Source of the DNA: a virus
Direction: 5' to 3' (one strand)
DNA length: 21,684 bases
Virus record (IMG/VR): IMGVR_UViG_3300037189_005669
Coordinates: 1 to 21,684 of that record
Numbering within the stretch: position 1 is the first letter of the stretch; every line of letters begins with the position of its first letter. Both the position numbers and the translations under genes were made by a program. Positions 15,290 through 20,968 of the stretch are shown here, one piece after another. The notes below the pieces were generated by a model, which saw only the letters and a list, made by a program, of their open reading frames with translations, searched no databases and was not told the DNA's origin.

Positions 15290-16453
15290 TTATGTAATAA
15301 TAACGCGACGGCTTTTATTTATTGCGAGGCTCATCATTGCGAAGTACCTCAGCGCGTCAATTGCGTGGTTAAATTCATCAATAGGTCGGTTGAGTTTTTT
15401 GCCTGTCTTATCTACGTCCCAACTATAACTCCGAAGCTCCTTTATTAAATTTATACTTGACTTTGTAACTAGAATTTCCTTTTGCTGTAGTACTGAAATT
15501 CCATAATTGATTGAGTCGGCTCCTTTTACAACTGGTTTAATATTGTATCCGGCGCGTCTTATCTCCTCAATACTTTTTGGCTCGGCTGAGTCGGCCCAAA
15601 TTGGAGCGGTCCTTTCCTGTCGCATTAGTCGAATTATATCGGAGTTCAAAAGTGAGGTTGAGTAAATCATTTCGTCAACGATAATCTTACCATTATAATC
15701 GTAGACTCCAACGTGAGCGGTTGGGTCATTGCTGTACCCAAAATCGAGTCCGCTTCCTAAGAATTTTGCCTCAGGAGGTATTGTATCGATTTGCTCCCAG
15801 TTTTGGAATATGACTCCCTCAAGTGATCCGAGCTGACCGAGTCCGTAAACATTCCACCAATTGTCCCAATATGTTGAGGTCGCTGCTTTGTCTTTTGCTT
15901 TCTCAATCTCTTTAACGATTGCTGGATCGAGGGCCTCATTATCTTTGTACGTCAATATTACAAAGTCGCTGTCTTCATCGTTTAGGAGTTCCGTTTGTAC
16001 CCAAAATTCATTTGTCGGATTGTAGTCAAGGTATATGAATTTTTTAGTCCTTACGGCTAATTGTTGATAGCTTTCAAAATCGATATTATTGCACTCATTT
16101 ACAAATAGAATATCTCTCCTGGCTCCTCTCAATTTGTCGGGTTGATCCACGCTGAAAAATTCAATATAACTATTGTTTGAGAATGTATATTTTAGTGAGG
16201 ATCGATTGAAATTAGCGTCTCGATAATTGTCAGTTAATAACATTATCTTTTGGAAGTCTTTTAAAGCTCCACGTTTCAAATGCGGAATGCTCTCACTAAC
16301 AATACTTATCTCCGAGAATGGATTTTGTATTGCGTAAGTAATTAAAAGAGGTAAGATTGAGAAAGTTTTTGAGCTTGACGTTCCTCCCTGTACAATCCGA
16401 ACTCGTTTTTTTAGTTTGGCGATTTTACTCTGTGCCGTTGTTTTCTGGAACAT
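15290..16453 (-). CDS. terL: Terminase large subunit
   Basis: This 387-residue protein is the packaging motor: ATPase and nuclease that drives DNA into the prohead through the portal and cuts the genome. The ATPase part shows Walker A GGTSSSKT (23-30), Walker B DILFVNE (114-120) and the coupling segment YLDYNPTNEFW (141-151). The nuclease part shows D237 in GLDFGYSNDP, D288 in WADSAEP, and H363/D366 in DEFNHAIDALRY. These match the Terminase_3 / Terminase_6C pair of PBSX-type enzymes. Its length is slightly short but complete. The ATG at 16453 overlaps the small subunit by 29 bases, the usual arrangement. All expected catalytic residues are present. Confidence 0.95.
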   Translation of the reverse strand: MFQKTTAQSKIAKLKKRVRIVQGGTSSSKTFSILPLLITYAIQNPFSEISIVSESIPHLKRGALKDFQKIMLLTDNYRDANFNRSSLKYTFSNNSYIEFFSVDQPDKLRGARRDILFVNECNNIDFESYQQLAVRTKKFIYLDYNPTNEFWVQTELLNDEDSDFVILTYKDNEALDPAIVKEIEKAKDKAATSTYWDNWWNVYGLGQLGSLEGVIFQNWEQIDTIPPEAKFLGSGLDFGYSNDPTAHVGVYDYNGKIIVDEMIYSTSLLNSDIIRLMRQERTAPIWADSAEPKSIEEIRRAGYNIKPVVKGADSINYGISVLQQKEILVTKSSINLIKELRSYSWDVDKTGKKLNRPIDEFNHAIDALRYFAMMSLAINKSRRVIIT

Positions 16454-16721
16454 CCAAATCTAAGGAGTTAAAAATTGGTTTCTCAATACTAATATTTTGA
16501 TCAATCGTTTGCTTTGGCATTCCGAAGAAGTATTTAAACCACAATTCAATGGCCCATTTTTCACCAGCTTGCATCGCTGCCTCAAGTTGTAAGATTGCCT
16601 CCGGTAAAAAAGGTTTCAATCTTTCGTAAGTGTCTTGCATTTCGGATTTTGTCATCAAACGCTTATCGTCTGGACGCATTGCTTTTGTGCTGTGTCCTCC
16701 GTTTAACTTTCTTTTATCCAT
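16425..16721 (-). CDS. terS: Terminase small subunit-like protein
   Basis: This 98-residue protein lies immediately before large terminase and overlaps it by 29 bases. It opens with a basic MDKRKLNGGHSTKAMRPDDKRLMTK, then two helices (YERLKPFLPEAILQLEAAMQAGEKWAIELWFKYFFGMPKQTID), and an acidic end (LDLDVPENNGTE). The N-terminal basic arm and the EKWAIELWFKYFFGMPKQ segment are found in small DNA-binding terminase subunits of Bacteroidota phages, which recognise the packaging site. A compact helix-turn-helix is not certain by eye. Position and pattern make the call likely. Confidence 0.72.
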   Translation of the reverse strand: MDKRKLNGGHSTKAMRPDDKRLMTKSEMQDTYERLKPFLPEAILQLEAAMQAGEKWAIELWFKYFFGMPKQTIDQNISIEKPIFNSLDLDVPENNGTE

Positions 16722-16737
16722 AATTAATATAAATTAA

Positions 16738-16989
16738 CTAATTAATTTCAGAAGTACCAGAATATTTTCCTAAAATGATTTTATTATTAGTTAAAAACAT
16801 CGACGTAAAGAATTTATAGCCTCTGTAAGACTTTGTTTTTAATAATTTGAACAAGTTATCCGGCATCCATATTTCATTAGCTGATACGTCCTCTGGTGCG
16901 TTGTCAATTACAGCATCAAGAAACGAATAAAATTCCTTTTGCTGTTGTTTTTTCGTTGATTTTGTCGACTTGCTCTTTGTTGTTGTCAT
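16738..16989 (-). CDS. Small Lys/Thr/Ser-rich hypothetical protein
   Basis: This 83-residue protein begins MTTTKSKSTKSTKKQQQKEF, a basic low-complexity stretch, followed by an ordered part (FYSFLDAVIDNAPEDVSANEIWMPDNLFKLL, YRGYKFFTSMFL) and ends GKYSGTSEIN. The frame is open upstream to a TTG at 17067, but that would lie largely inside the HAD gene. The ATG at 16989 is chosen and still leaves a 74-base overlap with the HAD gene in another frame. The only other in-frame ATG would remove most of the protein. I do not recognise the family. The basic N-terminus suggests binding to nucleic acid, but this is only inference. Confidence 0.55.
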   Translation of the reverse strand: MTTTKSKSTKSTKKQQQKEFYSFLDAVIDNAPEDVSANEIWMPDNLFKLLKTKSYRGYKFFTSMFLTNNKIILGKYSGTSEIN

Positions 16990-17221
16990 AATGTTCCCTA
17001 ATTTTATACTTTTGTACAAAGGACCATTTGTCGCGTCCATTTGTAAAATAAATTTTATCGATGCCAAGCTCTTTTGCTGTACTAAATAAGTCGGAATTGT
17101 CTCCGGATTCGTCTCGAGCTGTTAAAATTATGACGTCTTTACCCTCAGATATAAATTTGGAGGCTAGTTCTTTGCCTTTTTTAGTTGAGAGAGTGCCGTC
17201 GTAGTCAAAACTAATTGGCAT
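16916..17221 (-). CDS. HAD-superfamily phosphatase-like protein
   Basis: This 101-residue protein has the HAD motifs in order: DYDGT (Asp6, Asp8), ILTAR with Thr34, Lys65 in GRDKWSFV, and HYDNN with Asp79. These are the nucleophile and acid, phosphate-binding Thr, Lys and metal-binding Asp. It is shorter than cellular HAD enzymes but of usual size for the phage type, which lack a cap domain. The substrate is unknown; phage relatives are thought to act on nucleotides or polynucleotide ends, and this would fit its place before the packaging genes. The ATG at 17221 overlaps the preceding gene by 11 bases. Its end overlaps the next gene by 74 bases. Confidence 0.72.
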   Translation of the reverse strand: MPISFDYDGTLSTKKGKELASKFISEGKDVIILTARDESGDNSDLFSTAKELGIDKIYFTNGRDKWSFVQKYKIREHYDNNKEQVDKINEKTTAKGILFVS

Positions 17222-17585
17222 AATTGAACAATTTATATAAATCTTTTATAATTGTCTCGTGGACCTTTGAGCAAGTTGGGCAATTTGAATTATCAATACC
17301 AAAATAATGTAAATATAAGCCATTTAAATAGTCAACGTCCTCGAAGTTTAACTCTGTTCGTCTTGCATCGATAATTCTTTGACCTTTTGCCTCTAAAAAT
17401 AGGCTAAAATGTTCTTTATCGTTTTGAGTCATTTCAGATTTTACCTTTTTAAAGTTAAAAAGTCTGTTTAGTCCAAATTGTCTCTCTTTACAATCTAAGC
17501 AAGGCTCAATTCCAACCGCTGAGGTTAAATTTGCGACAACATCGCCAAGTCCTTGAATTTCTTTTTTAGTCTTTCTTTTTGCCAT
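17211..17585 (-). CDS. Hypothetical protein with two CxxC pairs
   Basis: This 124-residue protein starts with a basic MAKRKTKKEI, followed by GLGDVVANLTSAVGIEPCLDCKERQFGLNRLF (Cys29, Cys32) and ends with NCPTC (Cys102, Cys105) before a helical tail. The two CxxC pairs could bind one zinc ion. The GLGDxVxxxTxAxGI then Cys-x-x-Cys-x-x-R then LNxLF pattern occurs in small proteins of flavobacterial phages, whose function I do not know. It overlaps the sigma-like gene by 20 bases and the HAD gene by 11, so it belongs to the same operon. A DNA- or RNA-binding regulator next to the sigma-like protein is possible. Confidence 0.6.
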   Translation of the reverse strand: MAKRKTKKEIQGLGDVVANLTSAVGIEPCLDCKERQFGLNRLFNFKKVKSEMTQNDKEHFSLFLEAKGQRIIDARRTELNFEDVDYLNGLYLHYFGIDNSNCPTCSKVHETIIKDLYKLFNYAN

Positions 17586-17994
17586 TTAATTTGTTTTTTA
17601 CCATTTTATTAATCCGGTGTATCGTTTGAATATGGATTCCTGTTTGTCTCGACAATTCTCTCTGTCCTATTAGTGTCGATTGCTCAAACATTGTGCGTTC
17701 ATACCAGGTGAGATCTTTGGAGAGTTCTGAGTAATCAATTCCCTCATTATATTGCTCGTCTTCGATTTCAAATTTACTGAAATCGTCGATTAAAATATCG
17801 TTATTTTTCAGAGAGTCATAAAATAATGATCTCAAAGTTACAAAAATATATCCGTCTGAGACAGGAATAGTCCTCTCGCTTAATTTTATGTACATATTTT
17901 GCACCAACTCATCTGCTAAATCTTTGCATTTGCATATTTGCAAAGCCATTTTTCGCCATTGCTGGTCCTTTTTAGCAAGTTCGTGAATTATCAA
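17566..17994 (-). CDS. Phage sigma-factor-like protein
   Basis: This 142-residue protein looks like a small sigma-70 family factor. Residues about 16-60 (ALQICKCKDLADELVQNMYIKLSE, then YIFVTLRSLFYDSLK) resemble region 2, the core-binding and -10 contact part. Residues about 93-137 (DLTWYERTMFEQSTLIGQRELSRQTGIHIQTIHRINKMVKNKL) resemble region 4 with a helix-turn-helix for the -35 element. The link between is short and acidic. The frame starts at TTG (17994) whose bases overlap the TGA of the gene before (TTGA); the first ATG in frame is at 17949 and would cut part of the first helix, so the TTG is preferred though unusual. It could direct late transcription from the 24-base motifs found here. 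DNA binding by region 4 alone would also be possible. Confidence 0.65.
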   Translation of the reverse strand: MIIHELAKKDQQWRKMALQICKCKDLADELVQNMYIKLSERTIPVSDGYIFVTLRSLFYDSLKNNDILIDDFSKFEIEDEQYNEGIDYSELSKDLTWYERTMFEQSTLIGQRELSRQTGIHIQTIHRINKMVKNKLNGKKKD

Positions 17995-18224
17995 AGCCTC
18001 ATCGGATTAAAAAACTCACTTAAAAAATGCAAAATGTGGGTTTCATTTTCTATATAATAAGCTGTACCTCTAATAATTAACACAATTTCCTCAGATGACT
18101 CAACCCAATATCCGTCAATACTATCGACGTTGACTCTAAAATCGACAAATGAGCCGTTGAGTCCGAGATTATCGTCCTCTTGTTCTAACCACATTTGAGT
18201 CGATATCGTGTAAGGTTTAATCAT
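17991..18224 (-). CDS. Hypothetical 77-residue protein
   Basis: This protein begins MIKPYTISTQMWLEQEDDNLGLNGSFVDF and continues with alternating strands (VNVDSIDGYWVESSEEIVLIIRGTAYYIENETH) and a final helix. I do not recognise it. The frame is open to a TTG at 18239, but the ATG at 18224 is preferred. A promoter is seen at 18229-18261, with the start of transcription expected close to the ATG. The mRNA may therefore have little or no leader. It ends in TGA that overlaps the TTG start of the sigma-like gene, suggesting the two are co-translated and perhaps functionally linked. Confidence 0.6.
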   Translation of the reverse strand: MIKPYTISTQMWLEQEDDNLGLNGSFVDFRVNVDSIDGYWVESSEEIVLIIRGTAYYIENETHILHFLSEFFNPMRL

Positions 18225-18228
18225 TTGA

Positions 18229-18261
18229 CAAATATACAAATTATATTAATATAACTACAAA
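18229..18261 (-). promoter_or_regulatory. Bacteroidota-type promoter (TTTG / TATATTTG)
   Basis: On the minus strand TTTG (18261-18258), a 21-base spacer and TATATTTG (18236-18229) match the Bacteroidota consensus TTTG and TAnnTTTG. Transcription would start near the ATG at 18224. It lies in the 56-base gap between the methyltransferase and the sigma-like operon. Confidence 0.6.
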
Positions 18262-18273
18262 AAGTGATTTTGT
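18250..18273 (-). promoter_or_regulatory. 24-bp motif, copy C (ACAAAA-N11-AGTTATA)
   Basis: On the minus strand ACAAAA, TCAC, a T run with one G, and AGTTATA. It is the only copy whose ATG is farther away (about 25 bases) and it overlaps the TTTG element of a conventional host-type promoter. The core also forms a dyad, TACAAAA-N5-TTTTGTA (18256-18274), which could be an operator. Confidence 0.5.
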
Positions 18274-18280
18274 AACAAAT

Positions 18281-18919
18281 TTAGAACAATTTTGTTTGAT
18301 TTGTGTGGTTTTTAATGCGTTCCATTGCCTTATCAAAATATTCCTTATCAAGCTCGCACGCTGTCAATTCAAATCCGTAATCGTGGCAAGCAATAGCGAT
18401 TGAGCCACTACCGAGATGCGTGTCTAGGATTTTGTCTCCAGGCTTTGCGTATTTATCGAGTATCCATTTGTAAAGTGCAACCGGCTTTTGAGTTGGGTGA
18501 ATACGAGTTTCTTTGTTTTTCATATCGCCTTGTATCATTCCATTCCAAGTAAATTCAAAAATTTGTACACTTTTATGAGTTGAGCAAATTGCAATTTCAC
18601 CCTCGCCAAAAGCCGTTCCGTTTTTATTCCATACAATAACTCCACCGCATAAACCTAAAAAATTTCCACCCCAAATAATTTGATTTTTTGAAACTCGCTC
18701 AAGTTCTAAATAATATTTATTATCGGGAGCAATATTTTCAAACAAGTGATAACCTTTCCTTTTTGTAGCTTGTTTACTTTGTTTTTTATTATCAGTCAAA
18801 CCAATAGCATCAATATTTCCATAAGGAGGATCGACAATAGCTAAATCAAAGTAATTATCAGGATAGCGAGCCATTAACTCTATATTATCCTCGTTTGTTA
18901 TTATAAGTTTATTTTCCAT
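18281..18919 (-). CDS. DNA methyltransferase (DPPY type)
   Basis: This 212-residue enzyme transfers a methyl group from S-adenosylmethionine to an amino group in DNA. The catalytic motif DPPY is at 30-33, near the N-terminus. HPTQKP is at 141-146 and the AdoMet-binding loop (DTHLGSGS, 166-173) followed by ACELD (187-191) is near the C-terminus. This order is that of beta-class enzymes. The DPPY motif suggests N6-adenine, though N4-cytosine cannot be excluded. It is short with a small target recognition region, as in phage orphan methyltransferases. It probably protects phage DNA from host restriction. It follows the VRR-NUC gene by 16 bases. Confidence 0.9.
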   Translation of the reverse strand: MENKLIITNEDNIELMARYPDNYFDLAIVDPPYGNIDAIGLTDNKKQSKQATKRKGYHLFENIAPDNKYYLELERVSKNQIIWGGNFLGLCGGVIVWNKNGTAFGEGEIAICSTHKSVQIFEFTWNGMIQGDMKNKETRIHPTQKPVALYKWILDKYAKPGDKILDTHLGSGSIAIACHDYGFELTACELDKEYFDKAMERIKNHTNQTKLF

Positions 18920-18935
18920 TTTATTTTTAGTTTAT

Positions 18936-19193
18936 TTATTTTATAAACTCAACATTCCAATCACTCCAAACTAAAACTTGACATCCGTGTTTTTTAAGCT
19001 CTGAGAGCCTCAATTCTTGAAGTGGTGATAATATACCATTTTCTTTTTTTACTTCAATAAAAGTAACGTATCCGTCTTTTATAACTAATAAGTCCGGAAT
19101 GCCATTTGTTGAGGTCTTTATTAATTTGGTTACAAAATACCCTTGCGCCTGGAGTTTCTTTTTTATCTTAGTTTGGATTTGCTGCTCTGTCAT
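18936..19193 (-). CDS. VRR-NUC domain nuclease
   Basis: This 85-residue protein is a stand-alone VRR-NUC nuclease, a PD-(D/E)xK type enzyme. The core has GIPDLLVI (Asp34), VTFIEVKK (Glu47, Lys49) and SPLQELRLSEL (Gln59), followed by GCQVLVW. All expected active-site residues are seen. The length is typical for phage versions, which cut structured or branched DNA in related systems and may help replication or recombination intermediates. The gene has a 6-base gap after the preceding gene and is followed by the methyltransferase. The AT-rich leader AAAATAAAATG is shared with the methyltransferase gene. Confidence 0.9.
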   Translation of the reverse strand: MTEQQIQTKIKKKLQAQGYFVTKLIKTSTNGIPDLLVIKDGYVTFIEVKKENGILSPLQELRLSELKKHGCQVLVWSDWNVEFIK

Positions 19194-19199
19194 TTTATT

Positions 19200-19556
19200 T
19201 TAATCTACAAGGTATTCATCTGTACTTAAACATAGTTGAAATTCTGATAATGCTGTTTCTCTTGCTGTAACATAAACTGAAGTATGTGGATGATGATTTT
19301 CAGCCAAATATTTCATTAATGGTCTAACTGCCTTTTCAAATTTTTGTTGTCTCTCGATTTGTTTTTCCATTTCTTTGGATTTTGTATTAGGTTTTCCTTT
19401 TCCCTCGTTTAAAACCAATCTAAACTCTGGACTTACAGAAGGAATAACTCTAACTTTTGGAGTCGTTTCAGCTTTTTTATCGTCGCCACTTTCATCTGTT
19501 GTTGGATCTATACTTGTATTAGTAAATAATTCTTTAAATGTTTTTGGTGTTTTCAT
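19200..19556 (-). CDS. Hypothetical protein with charged N-terminus
   Basis: This 118-residue protein has a disordered charged N-terminus (MKTPKTFKELFTNTSIDPTTDESGDDKKAET), a middle with VRVIPSVSPEFRLVLNEGKGK, and a helix (MEKQIERQQKFEKAVRPLMKYLAE). It ends with NHHPHTSVYVTARETALSEFQLCLSTDEYLVD. The NHHPHTSVxVT then LxEFQLCLSTDEYLxD end is a pattern seen in small proteins of Bacteroidota phages whose role I do not know. It follows a repeated initiation region (AAAACAAATAAGATTATG). No enzymatic motif is visible. Confidence 0.6.
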   Translation of the reverse strand: MKTPKTFKELFTNTSIDPTTDESGDDKKAETTPKVRVIPSVSPEFRLVLNEGKGKPNTKSKEMEKQIERQQKFEKAVRPLMKYLAENHHPHTSVYVTARETALSEFQLCLSTDEYLVD

Positions 19557-19560
19557 AATC

Positions 19561-19656
19561 TTATTTGTTTTTAAGTTGTTGTAAAATACTATCTAATTTA
19601 GAAGCTATCAACCATAATGGGATTGATATTGCCATAATTTCTAAAAATCTTTCCAT
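19561..19656 (-). CDS. 31-residue membrane microprotein
   Basis: The ATG at 19656 opens a 31-codon frame ending in TAA at 19561. The peptide starts with MERFLEIMAISIPLWLIAS, a short hydrophobic helix, and ends in a charged segment closing with KNK. It lies within the repeated leader pattern: the start is in one copy and the stop in another, and it fills an otherwise empty 100-base gap. No family is recognised. A single membrane span is likely. Confidence 0.6.
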   Translation of the reverse strand: MERFLEIMAISIPLWLIASKLDSILQQLKNK

Positions 19657-19660
19657 AATC

Positions 19661-19975
19661 TTATTTGTTTTTAAATTTTGCATTGTAGTATTCATCTCCT
19701 AAATAAATATCTATTGCTATTATACAAATTCTACCATCTTCATAAGCATTCTCAATCTGTTGCTTTTCCATTTCTTTGGCTTGTTCACATATTTCAAATC
19801 TTTTAAAATGAAATTCTGCTTTAGATATTTCATCATTAAAAAGTTTTGATACTAATATTCCAATTTGTTGTGTTTGAAATTCTACTGCTGTTTCTTGTTT
19901 AGGTTTACCTCCAAAACAAGCAGATGCTAAATCATTAAATTCTTTTGTTCCTATTTGCGGCATTTGATTTTCCAT
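19661..19975 (-). CDS. Hypothetical phage protein with AKEMEKQQI motif
   Basis: This 104-residue protein begins MENQMPQIGTKEFNDLASACFGGKPKQ, is helical in the middle and ends with AKEMEKQQIENAYEDGRICIIAIDIYLGDEYYNAKF. The AKEMEKQQIxxAYxxG to GDEYYNxxF pattern is common in small accessory proteins of Bacteroidota phages, with no known function. The ATG at 19975 is in a copy of the leader repeat. Both halves suggest a soluble helical protein. Confidence 0.6.
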   Translation of the reverse strand: MENQMPQIGTKEFNDLASACFGGKPKQETAVEFQTQQIGILVSKLFNDEISKAEFHFKRFEICEQAKEMEKQQIENAYEDGRICIIAIDIYLGDEYYNAKFKNK

Positions 19976-19996
19976 AATCTTATTTGTTTTAAATTG

Positions 19997-20089
19997 TTAT
20001 TTAGTTATTATAATAATAAACGCAACGGCCAACGTGATTACTGAAATCCAGGCCAATAATTCAATGATAATTTCATCTCTATTATTCAT
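19997..20089 (-). CDS. 30-residue membrane microprotein
   Basis: The ATG at 20089 starts a 30-codon frame ending in TAA at 19997. After the short charged start (MNNRDEII) comes a long hydrophobic helix (ELLAWISVITLAVAFIIII) and a TK end. It overlaps the end of the preceding gene by 8 bases in the pattern TATGAATAA. One membrane span is predicted. No family is recognised. Confidence 0.65.
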   Translation of the reverse strand: MNNRDEIIIELLAWISVITLAVAFIIIITK

Positions 20090-20252
20090 ATTTTTTTTTA
20101 TAAATTTTAAACAATTGCTCAAGTGTTAAATCTTTGCCTTTGTAATCCCAAAGATATATCGAATTAAAATCGCACTCCAAACGGAGCCAAGTAATAAAAT
20201 TGACGACTCTTATAAGGTCGTCGTCTTTTGGTATATATTTTGTGCCTTTCAT
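20082..20252 (-). CDS. 56-residue hypothetical protein
   Basis: The ATG at 20252 forms an ATGA overlap with the stop of the 66-residue gene, and the frame ends in TAA at 20082. The product begins MKGTKYIPKDDDLIRVVNFI, has WLRLECDFNSIYLWDYKGKDLTLEQLFK and ends in a lysine-rich tail. It is soluble and probably alpha/beta. I do not recognise it. Both ends are coupled to neighbours, which makes it likely to be translated. Confidence 0.65.
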   Translation of the reverse strand: MKGTKYIPKDDDLIRVVNFITWLRLECDFNSIYLWDYKGKDLTLEQLFKIYKKKYE

Positions 20253-20449
20253 AATCCTTTTTCTATTTTATAGATTTCTAATAGTTCTTTAAATTCTAAA
20301 TAATAATCTCTTTCACCTTTATAGAATTTATCTTTGTTTATCCAAAACCACTCTACAAATCCAATAGCAAATTCATCTGCTACTTGAACACATTTATTAG
20401 CTACAATCCATCCGTCAGCAGCAATTTCAAATTTTTCTTTTAATGTCAT
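20249..20449 (-). CDS. 66-residue hypothetical protein
   Basis: This protein begins MTLKEKFEIAADGWIVANKCVQVADEFAIGFVEWF and ends with YLEFKELLEIYKIEKGL. It is helical and acidic in the middle. The MTxKEK start resembles the two preceding tandem genes, so it could be a distant member of the same group, but the rest is not clearly alignable. It overlaps both neighbours by four bases. The function is unknown. Confidence 0.65.
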   Translation of the reverse strand: MTLKEKFEIAADGWIVANKCVQVADEFAIGFVEWFWINKDKFYKGERDYYLEFKELLEIYKIEKGL

Positions 20450-20538
20450 TTTGATCCTAATTTAACTAAATAATTAAACATCCATTTAAGTCGGTTTCTT
20501 AAAATTTCATATAATAAAATCGTTAGTAATATATTCAT
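20446..20538 (-). CDS. 30-residue membrane microprotein
   Basis: The ATG at 20538 forms an ATGA overlap with the gene before it (stop at 20535). The TGA at 20446 forms an ATGA overlap with the gene after it. The peptide starts MNILLTILLYEIL, a short hydrophobic helix, followed by a basic RNRLKW segment and a second weakly hydrophobic part, with a GSK end. Coupled translation on both sides makes it likely to be real. One membrane-attached helix is predicted. Confidence 0.65.
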   Translation of the reverse strand: MNILLTILLYEILRNRLKWMFNYLVKLGSK

Positions 20539-20747
20539 AAAAGCTTAATTTCTTGTTTAACTTTTTGCCAATATTTAAAATTTAATCTATCACTATCATA
20601 AATATTTGGATTATCATTTATTATCTCATCAACTGCTATTAATGCATATTGCTTTGCAATATCTTCGTGAACTACATTATAAATTCCATTTCTGTGAAAT
20701 CTTATAAATTTATTAATTAACTCTTCTGCTTTTTCTTTTGGTGTCAT
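20535..20747 (-). CDS. 70-residue hypothetical protein, tandem paralogue 2
   Basis: This protein starts MTPKEKAEELINKFIRF and shares with the preceding gene the start MTPxxKAxxLINK, the core CALIAI/YALIAV-xEI and the end FW/YW-xxVKQEI. It is helical and acidic. The two lie in tandem with an ATGA overlap, as if by duplication. The function is unknown. They belong to a type of small acidic proteins common in flavobacterial phages. Confidence 0.65.
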   Translation of the reverse strand: MTPKEKAEELINKFIRFHRNGIYNVVHEDIAKQYALIAVDEIINDNPNIYDSDRLNFKYWQKVKQEIKLL

Positions 20748-20968
20748 AGTTTTTCTATTTCTTGTTTAACTTCCATCCAAAATCTAATCTCTTTATTTGG
20801 TGTTTCATATTCGTGCCATTCAATAGCTTCTACAATTTCATTTATTGCTATTAATGCACATTGTTTACAATGTTCTAAATTATATTTATAAGTATAATTA
20901 TTGTAATCATACATAAGTTTTTTTTCATACTTATTAATTAAATATTTTGCTTTATCATTTGGTGTCAT
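20744..20968 (-). CDS. 74-residue hypothetical protein, tandem paralogue 1
   Basis: This protein starts MTPNDKAKYLINKYEKK and carries CKQCALIAINEIVEAIEWHEYE and RFWMEVKQEIEKL. It is similar to its downstream neighbour over start, centre and end, but its middle is longer and has two cysteines (CKQC). It overlaps both neighbours by four bases. The function is unknown. Confidence 0.65.
   Translation of the reverse strand: MTPNDKAKYLINKYEKKLMYDYNNYTYKYNLEHCKQCALIAINEIVEAIEWHEYETPNKEIRFWMEVKQEIEKL

Larger units (their letters stand above)
19554..19993 (-). repeat. Three copies of an intergenic leader repeat
   Basis: The minus-strand sequence AAAACAAATAAGATTATG occurs just before and including three start codons, at about 19554-19574, 19654-19674 and 19973-19993. 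In two copies it also encodes the end of the preceding gene (K-N-K-stop). In the third it is outside any gene. It looks like a shared translation-initiation region or a hinge where accessory genes were exchanged. Confidence 0.7.

Noticed and set aside
15757-15939. Minus-strand 60-codon frame within large terminase
   Set aside because: It overlaps a gene with all catalytic motifs in place, and its peptide is Arg/Lys/Gln/Ser-rich without a pattern, as expected for an out-of-frame reading.
16990-17067. TTG start giving a 109-codon version of the Lys/Thr/Ser-rich protein
   Set aside because: It would extend the overlap with the HAD gene to about 150 bases. The ATG at 16989 is sufficient.
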